This document shows positions 60,015 through 64,000 of a stretch of 64,000 nt of DNA, one piece after another; the first letter of the stretch is position 1, and the number at the start of each line of letters is the position of its first letter. Origin of the DNA: Falsiroseomonas stagni DSM 19981 (GTDB taxonomy: Bacteria > Pseudomonadota > Alphaproteobacteria > Acetobacterales > Acetobacteraceae); NCBI RefSeq assembly GCF_900114315.1, contig NZ_FOSQ01000011.1:62001-126000 (forward strand). The letters are read 5' to 3'. The notes beneath the pieces were generated by a model, which saw only the letters and a list, made by a program, of their open reading frames with translations, did no database searches and had not been told where the DNA came from. A program made the position numbers and the translations under genes.

Positions 60015-60841
60015 GCGCGCGTTTCCGCAGCGCGGCGGAGGATGCGCCCTGGGCGCGGGCGCTGCTCGCGCTGGCCGCCGTCACCATCGGCATCCTCATC
60101 CTCGCCCTGCCGCTCGCCGCCGTGTTCACCGAGGCGCTGCGCCGCGGCTGGGGCGTGCTCCGGGCGGCGCTGGCGGAGGAGGACACGATGGCCGCCATCC
60201 GGCTGACGCTGGTGGTCGCCGCCATCGCCGTGCCCATCAACACCATCGGCGGCCTGGCGGCCTGCTGGGCCATCGCGAAGCACGACTTTCCCGGCAGGCG
60301 CCTGCTGGTGGTGCTGGTGGAGCTGCCCTTCAGCGTCTCCCCGGTCATCTCCGGGCTGGTCTTCGTGCTGATCTTCGGCGCGCAGGGATGGCTCGGCCCC
60401 TGGCTGCAGGCGCGGGACGTGCAGATCATCTTCGCCCTGCCGGGCCTGGTGCTGGCGACCATCTTCGTCACCTTCCCCTTCGTCGCCCGCACCGTGCTGC
60501 CGTTGATGCAGGAACAGGGGCGGGAGGAGGAGGAGGCCGCGGCGACGCTCGGCGCTTCCGGCTGGCAGATCTTCCGCCGCGTGACGCTGCCCAACATCCG
60601 CTGGGCGCTGCTGTCCGGCGTGCTTCTCTGCAACGCGCGCGCCATGGGGGAATTCGGCGCGGTCTCCGTCGTTTCAGGCCATGTCAGGGGAATGACCAAC
60701 ACGATGCCGCTGCATGTCGAGATCCTCTACAACGAATACCAGTTCGCCGGCGCCTTCGCGGTGGCGGCCCTGCTGGCGCTGCTGGGCCTGGTGACGCTGG
60801 CCGCCAAGACGGTGCTGGAACGACGGGGCCGCCGCGCGTGA
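60011..60841 (+). CDS. cysW: sulfate ABC transporter permease
   Basis: A 276-residue second permease. EAA loop [44 protein letters not shown] and ARAMGEFGAVSVVSGHVRGMTNTMP, split over a turn, are CysW hallmarks. ATGA overlap with cysT and GTGA with cysA. Confidence 0.94.
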   Translation: MSARFRSAAEDAPWARALLALAAVTIGILILALPLAAVFTEALRRGWGVLRAALAEEDTMAAIRLTLVVAAIAVPINTIGGLAACWAIAKHDFPGRRLLVVLVELPFSVSPVISGLVFVLIFGAQGWLGPWLQARDVQIIFALPGLVLATIFVTFPFVARTVLPLMQEQGREEEEAAATLGASGWQIFRRVTLPNIRWALLSGVLLCNARAMGEFGAVSVVSGHVRGMTNTMPLHVEILYNEYQFAGAFAVAALLALLGLVTLAAKTVLERRGRRA

Positions 60842-61866
60842 CGGTGGAGGCCGAGCGAATCACCCGCCGCTTCGGCGATGCCGCGGCGCTGGATGGCGTG
60901 GACCTGGCGGTGCGGGAGGGGGAGCTGGTGGCGCTCCTCGGCCCCTCCGGTTCCGGCAAGACCACGCTGCTGCGCGTCATCGCGGGGCTGGAGGGCACGG
61001 ATGCCGGCCGGCTTCGCATCGCGGGCCAGGACATGGCGGGCGTCCCGGCGCGGGAGCGCGGCATCGGCGTGGTCTTCCAGCACTACGCCCTGTTCCGCCA
61101 CATGAAGGTCGCGGACAACATCGCCTTCGGGCTCGATGTCCGCCCCCGCGCCACGCGCCCCGATCGCGCCGCCATCGCCGATCGCGTCGCCGCGCTGCTC
61201 GACCTGGTGCAGATCCCCGAACTCGCGCAGCGCTACCCCGACCAGCTCTCCGGCGGCCAGCGGCAGCGCGTGGCGCTGGCCCGCGCGCTGGCGATCGAGC
61301 CGCGACTGCTGCTGCTGGACGAACCCTTCGGCGCGCTGGATGCGCTGGTGCGGCGCGACGTGCGGCGCTGGGTGCGGGGCCTGCAGGAACGGCTCGGCAT
61401 CACGACCATCCTGGTGACGCATGACCAGGAGGAAGCGATGGAGATGGCGGACCGCGTGGCGGTGATGGAACGCGGCCGCATCGTGCAGTTCGATGCGCCG
61501 GCCGCCCTGCTGGAACACCCTGCCACGCCCTTCGTCGCCGGCTTCATCGGCGATGCCGCGCAGCTGCCCTGCCGGATCGCCGGCGGGGTCGCGCATTTCG
61601 ACCCGCTGCCCATTGCCCCCCTGCCGGTATCCCTGGCCGACGGCCCCGGCACCGCCTTCCTGCGCCCCGCGGAACTGCTGGCGGAACCCGGCGGCAGCGC
61701 CGTGGTGCGCCTGCTGCGGCCGCAGGGCGGAGGCGAGCTTCACCTGGTGGTGGAGGCCGCCGGGCAGGTGCTGGATGCCCGCGCCGCGCCGGGCACGCGC
61801 CTGGCGCGAGGGGACGCCTGCCATCTGGTGCCGCGCGGCGGGCGGGTGTTCCCGGGCGCCACCTGA
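60838..61866 (+). CDS. cysA: sulfate ABC transporter ATP-binding protein
   Basis: A 342-residue ATPase. GPSGSGKTT (Walker A, about 38-46), FQHYALFRHM (Q loop), QLSGGQRQRVALARAL (signature), LLLDEPFGALD (Walker B) and VTHDQEEAMEMAD (H loop). A C-terminal TOBE-like part starts about 240 (PLPVSLADGPGTAFLRPAELL). GTG start set by GTGA overlap with cysW. It powers sulfate uptake. Confidence 0.95.
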   Translation: MTVEAERITRRFGDAAALDGVDLAVREGELVALLGPSGSGKTTLLRVIAGLEGTDAGRLRIAGQDMAGVPARERGIGVVFQHYALFRHMKVADNIAFGLDVRPRATRPDRAAIADRVAALLDLVQIPELAQRYPDQLSGGQRQRVALARALAIEPRLLLLDEPFGALDALVRRDVRRWVRGLQERLGITTILVTHDQEEAMEMADRVAVMERGRIVQFDAPAALLEHPATPFVAGFIGDAAQLPCRIAGGVAHFDPLPIAPLPVSLADGPGTAFLRPAELLAEPGGSAVVRLLRPQGGGELHLVVEAAGQVLDARAAPGTRLARGDACHLVPRGGRVFPGAT

Positions 61867-61870
61867 CGGG

Positions 61871-62200
61871 TCAGGAAACCGGCGGCCCGCAGCGGCGCCA
61901 CACCGGCTCGATCGGGCCATTCGCCGCCTGCACGCGGACGGCATTGTCACCCATCAGGCGCAGATCGACCCGGCCGCCGGCGCCGGGCTCCCCGGCCGGG
62001 GCGGTGTAGCTGAAGCCGTGGCGGTCATAGTCCCCCGACATCCGCGCGCCGCCGGGGGAGAGCAGGTTCGGCCCCTGGATGGTCAGGCGCAGCCCGCCAT
62101 CGCTGCACCAATGCCCATCGATGGCATCGGCCCGCGCCACACCGGGCGCCACCGCCACGCCGCCGAGCAGCGCGAGAAGGGGAAGGGTGATTCGGGCCAT
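61871..62200 (-). CDS. exported hypothetical protein with two cysteines
   Basis: A 109-residue protein with a clear signal peptide (ITLPLLALLGGVAVAPGVARA). The mature part starts DAIDGHWCSDGGLRLTIQGP and ends VWRRCGPPVS; Cys32 and the C-terminal Cys may form a disulfide. No family recognised. It resembles small periplasmic proteins with an eight-strand lipocalin-like pattern (GHW start), which is only a guess. Convergent with cysA, 4 bp apart. Confidence 0.65.
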   Translation of the reverse strand: MARITLPLLALLGGVAVAPGVARADAIDGHWCSDGGLRLTIQGPNLLSPGGARMSGDYDRHGFSYTAPAGEPGAGGRVDLRLMGDNAVRVQAANGPIEPVWRRCGPPVS

Positions 62201-62399
62201 CGCCGTGCCTCCTGGATCGCGGGGAGGCTAGCGCGGCTTCGCGGCGCGATGCCAGCGCGGCAATGCATGCAATGCGCCCCCATTGCCCAGATCTTAGGCA
62301 CATACTAGGCGCGCCGGCGGGATGCGCCCGCGGAAAGCCGCCAGGGCCGCGCGCGGCATGACGGTTGCAACCGGCGGTGCAACCCAGGGAGCCTCCACC

Positions 62400-63755
62400 A
62401 TGCGCCGACTGACCGCCAATCCGCTCGACCCGAAGACGCGCCTGAACCGCTGCGGCTGCGGCCAGCATGGCAGCGCGATGGAGTGTGCGGGCGCCGCACC
62501 CTCCACCGAGCAGGCGATGGCGGAGGTCGCGGAGAATACGGTGCTGCGCGCAACCTTCCGCCACGGCCCGACGCGGCGCGCGCTGGTGGAACGCTTCGGC
62601 GCAGCGACGGTGCTGGCGGCGCTGGCTTCCGTCTTCCCGCTGGATGCGGCGAAGGAGGCGATGGCACAGCCCGCCGGGCCGCCGGAGAAGCGGGACCTCA
62701 AGGTCGGCTTCATCCCCATCACCTGCGCGACGCCCATCATCATGGCGCATCCCATGGGCTTCTATCAGCGCCACGGGCTGAACGTGGAAGTCATCCGCGC
62801 CGCCGGCTGGGCCGTGATCCGCGACCGCGCCATCGCGCGGGAATTCGACGCCGCCCACATGCTGAGCCCGATGCCGCTGGCGATGTCACTCGGCGTCGGC
62901 GTGGCGCAGCCCATTCCCTTCGCCGTCGCGGCGATCGAGAACGTCAACGGCCAGGCCATCACGCTGGCGACGAAGCACCGGGAGAAGCGGAACCCCCGCG
63001 ACTGGAAGGGATTCCGGTTCGGCGTGCCCTTCGACTTCTCGATGCACAACTACCTGCTGCGCCACTACCTCGCGGAGAACGGCATCGACCCTGATCGCGA
63101 TGTGCAGATCCGCGCGGTGCCGCCGCCGGAGATGGTCGCCAACCTCCGCGCCGACAACATCGATGGGTTCCTGGGCCCGGATCCCTTCAACCAGCGCGCG
63201 GTCTTCGACGGCGTGGGCTTCATCCACCTGCTGACGAAGGAGCTGTGGGACGGCCACCCCTGCTGCGCCTTCGCCGTGCCGCGCGCCATGATCACGGAAA
63301 CGCCCAACACCTTCGCCGCCCTGATGCGCGCGATCGTGGAAGCCACCGCCTATTCCGCGAAGACGGAAAACCGGCGGGAGGTCGCGACCGCGATCAGCGG
63401 TGCCAACTACCTGAATCAGCCGGAGACGGTGGTGAACCAGGTGCTGACCGGCACCTATGCCGACGGCCTCGGCCAGGTGCGCCGCGTGCCGGACCGCATC
63501 GGCTTCGATCCCTTCCCCTGGCATTCCATGGCGATCTGGATGCTGACGCAGATGCGCCGCTGGGGGCAGCTGCGGCAGGATGTGGACTACGCGCAGGTGG
63601 CGAACCAGGTGTTCCTGGCGCTCGATGCCGGCCGCGCGATGCGCGAACTCGGCCTGCCGGTCCCCGCCAGCCCCATGCGGACGGAAACCATCATGGGCCG
63701 CAGCTTCGACCCCGCCAGCCCCGCCGCCTGGACCGAGCGCGCGATCCGCGCCTGA
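62400..63755 (+). CDS. CmpA/NrtA-family ABC transporter substrate-binding protein
   Basis: A 451-residue binding protein for nitrate, nitrite, bicarbonate, cyanate or sulfonates. The mature fold starts KRDLKVGFIPITCATPIIMAHPMGFYQRHGL and contains LSPMPLAMSLGVG, GFRFGVPFDFSMHNYLLR, LRADNIDGFLGPDPFNQRAV and DPFPWHSMAIWMLTQMRRW. Before the Tat-like TRRALVERFG segment is a long N-terminus with CGCGQHGSAMEC (Cys18, Cys20, His23, Cys29), a possible metal site. The ATG at 62400 has GGGAG upstream. Followed by a permease gene. Confidence 0.88.
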   Translation: MRRLTANPLDPKTRLNRCGCGQHGSAMECAGAAPSTEQAMAEVAENTVLRATFRHGPTRRALVERFGAATVLAALASVFPLDAAKEAMAQPAGPPEKRDLKVGFIPITCATPIIMAHPMGFYQRHGLNVEVIRAAGWAVIRDRAIAREFDAAHMLSPMPLAMSLGVGVAQPIPFAVAAIENVNGQAITLATKHREKRNPRDWKGFRFGVPFDFSMHNYLLRHYLAENGIDPDRDVQIRAVPPPEMVANLRADNIDGFLGPDPFNQRAVFDGVGFIHLLTKELWDGHPCCAFAVPRAMITETPNTFAALMRAIVEATAYSAKTENRREVATAISGANYLNQPETVVNQVLTGTYADGLGQVRRVPDRIGFDPFPWHSMAIWMLTQMRRWGQLRQDVDYAQVANQVFLALDAGRAMRELGLPVPASPMRTETIMGRSFDPASPAAWTERAIRA

Positions 63756-63759
63756 TCCC

Positions 63760-64000
63760 ATGCAGCAACAGGTCCCGTTCTGGCGTGCGGCAGCGCTGTC
63801 GCTGCTGATCCTCGCCGTCTTCCTGGGGGGGTGGGAGGCGGCGATCCGCGCCGCCACCACGGCATCCGGCCCGCCGGTGGACCCCGAATACGCGGCGCTG
63901 ATGGGCCAGGCCGCGGCGCAGGGCGGCCAGACCGCCATGCCGGCGCCAAGCGACATCGCGAAGCGGCTGTTCGAGCTGCTGCGCGACCCCTTCTATGTCC
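63760..64000 (+). CDS. ABC transporter permease, NrtB-type, 3' end beyond window
   Basis: The first 80 residues are visible. One membrane helix (FWRAAALSLLILAVFLGGWEAAI) is followed by a periplasmic-loop-like segment and APSDIAKRLFELLRDPF, as in permeases of nitrate/taurine-type ABC systems. The ATG lies 4 bp after the binding-protein stop, so they share an operon. Cut by the right edge. Confidence 0.8.
   Translation, partial: MQQQVPFWRAAALSLLILAVFLGGWEAAIRAATTASGPPVDPEYAALMGQAAAQGGQTAMPAPSDIAKRLFELLRDPFYV

Noticed and set aside
59896-60837. A long in-frame extension upstream of cysA
   Set aside because: It overlaps all of cysW and has a shadow-type composition. The GTG at 60838 with GTGA overlap begins right at the conserved ATPase start.

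Overview
The window is gene-dense, very GC-rich bacterial chromosome: 73 protein genes of normal size (two cut by the window edges), plus a 55-residue and a 48-residue small ORF and a 23-codon leader ORF. There is no gap above 300 bp, no tRNA or rRNA, no CRISPR array, no prophage and no full insertion sequence. Coding style (ATGA/GTGA overlaps, GTG and TTG starts, almost exclusive GC-ending codons) and content (two Bug-type tricarboxylate-transporter binding proteins, HutF-type histidine catabolism, ChrB/ChrA, Rrf2-linked sulfate uptake) suggest an aerobic alphaproteobacterium of the Acetobacteraceae, most like Roseomonas. This placement is inferred from style and content only.

Layout. 1-4.1 kb: the 3' part of purK, an OmpA-like outer-membrane protein with a clear terminator, a GST-family protein and an exported VWA-like DUF1194 protein. 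4.1-12.8 kb: the most interesting metabolic block. A leftward TPP-enzyme/GntR-regulator pair (plus a PPOX flavoprotein) faces a rightward eight-gene operon encoding an SDH/fumarate-reductase-like complex, a TSUP exporter and a two-subunit class I fumarase-type hydratase. A 55-residue membrane peptide sits inside the operon. A perfect 8-bp-arm palindrome lies in the shared promoter region. 12.9-15.7 kb: a YciF-like ferritin-fold protein, then a rhodanese-ChrB fusion with ChrA. 15.7-23.1 kb: a histidine phosphatase and Kelch pair, a lipoprotein, a periplasmic binding protein coupled to a histidine kinase, and a beta-propeller/deacetylase/desaturase operon.

23.2-32 kb: msrA-msrB split by a 98-bp MITE-like insertion, two SxxK serine hydrolases, a SYLF protein, a CoA-transferase, RtcB, and an isopropylmalate-dehydrogenase-like enzyme. 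32-37 kb: GNAT and GlxA-type AraC genes, a rhodanese, a Bug protein, an N-carbamoyl-D-amino-acid hydrolase and an asparaginase, closed by an array of perfect palindromes. 37.4-45.5 kb: cydDC, a deacetylase, a lipocalin, a methyltransferase and an OmpR-type two-component system with a likely autoregulatory box. 45.5-54 kb: histidine utilisation, with hutC-hutF-SDR-GNAT leftward and hutU-hutH-hutI-thioesterase rightward across an 18-bp palindromic operator.

54-64 kb: small proteins, a DMT exporter, a Bug/MOSC pair, an Rrf2 regulator, the sulfate ABC operon (sbp-cysT-cysW-cysA) and the start of a nitrate/sulfonate-type ABC operon. Between the Rrf2 gene and sbp lies a 23-codon leader ORF with a Cys-Arg-Pro-Cys-Cys core written only with TGT codons. 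It looks like a cysteine-responsive attenuator and is the strongest regulatory novelty here. The strongest metabolic novelty is the SDH-like/hydratase/TSUP/TPP cluster.
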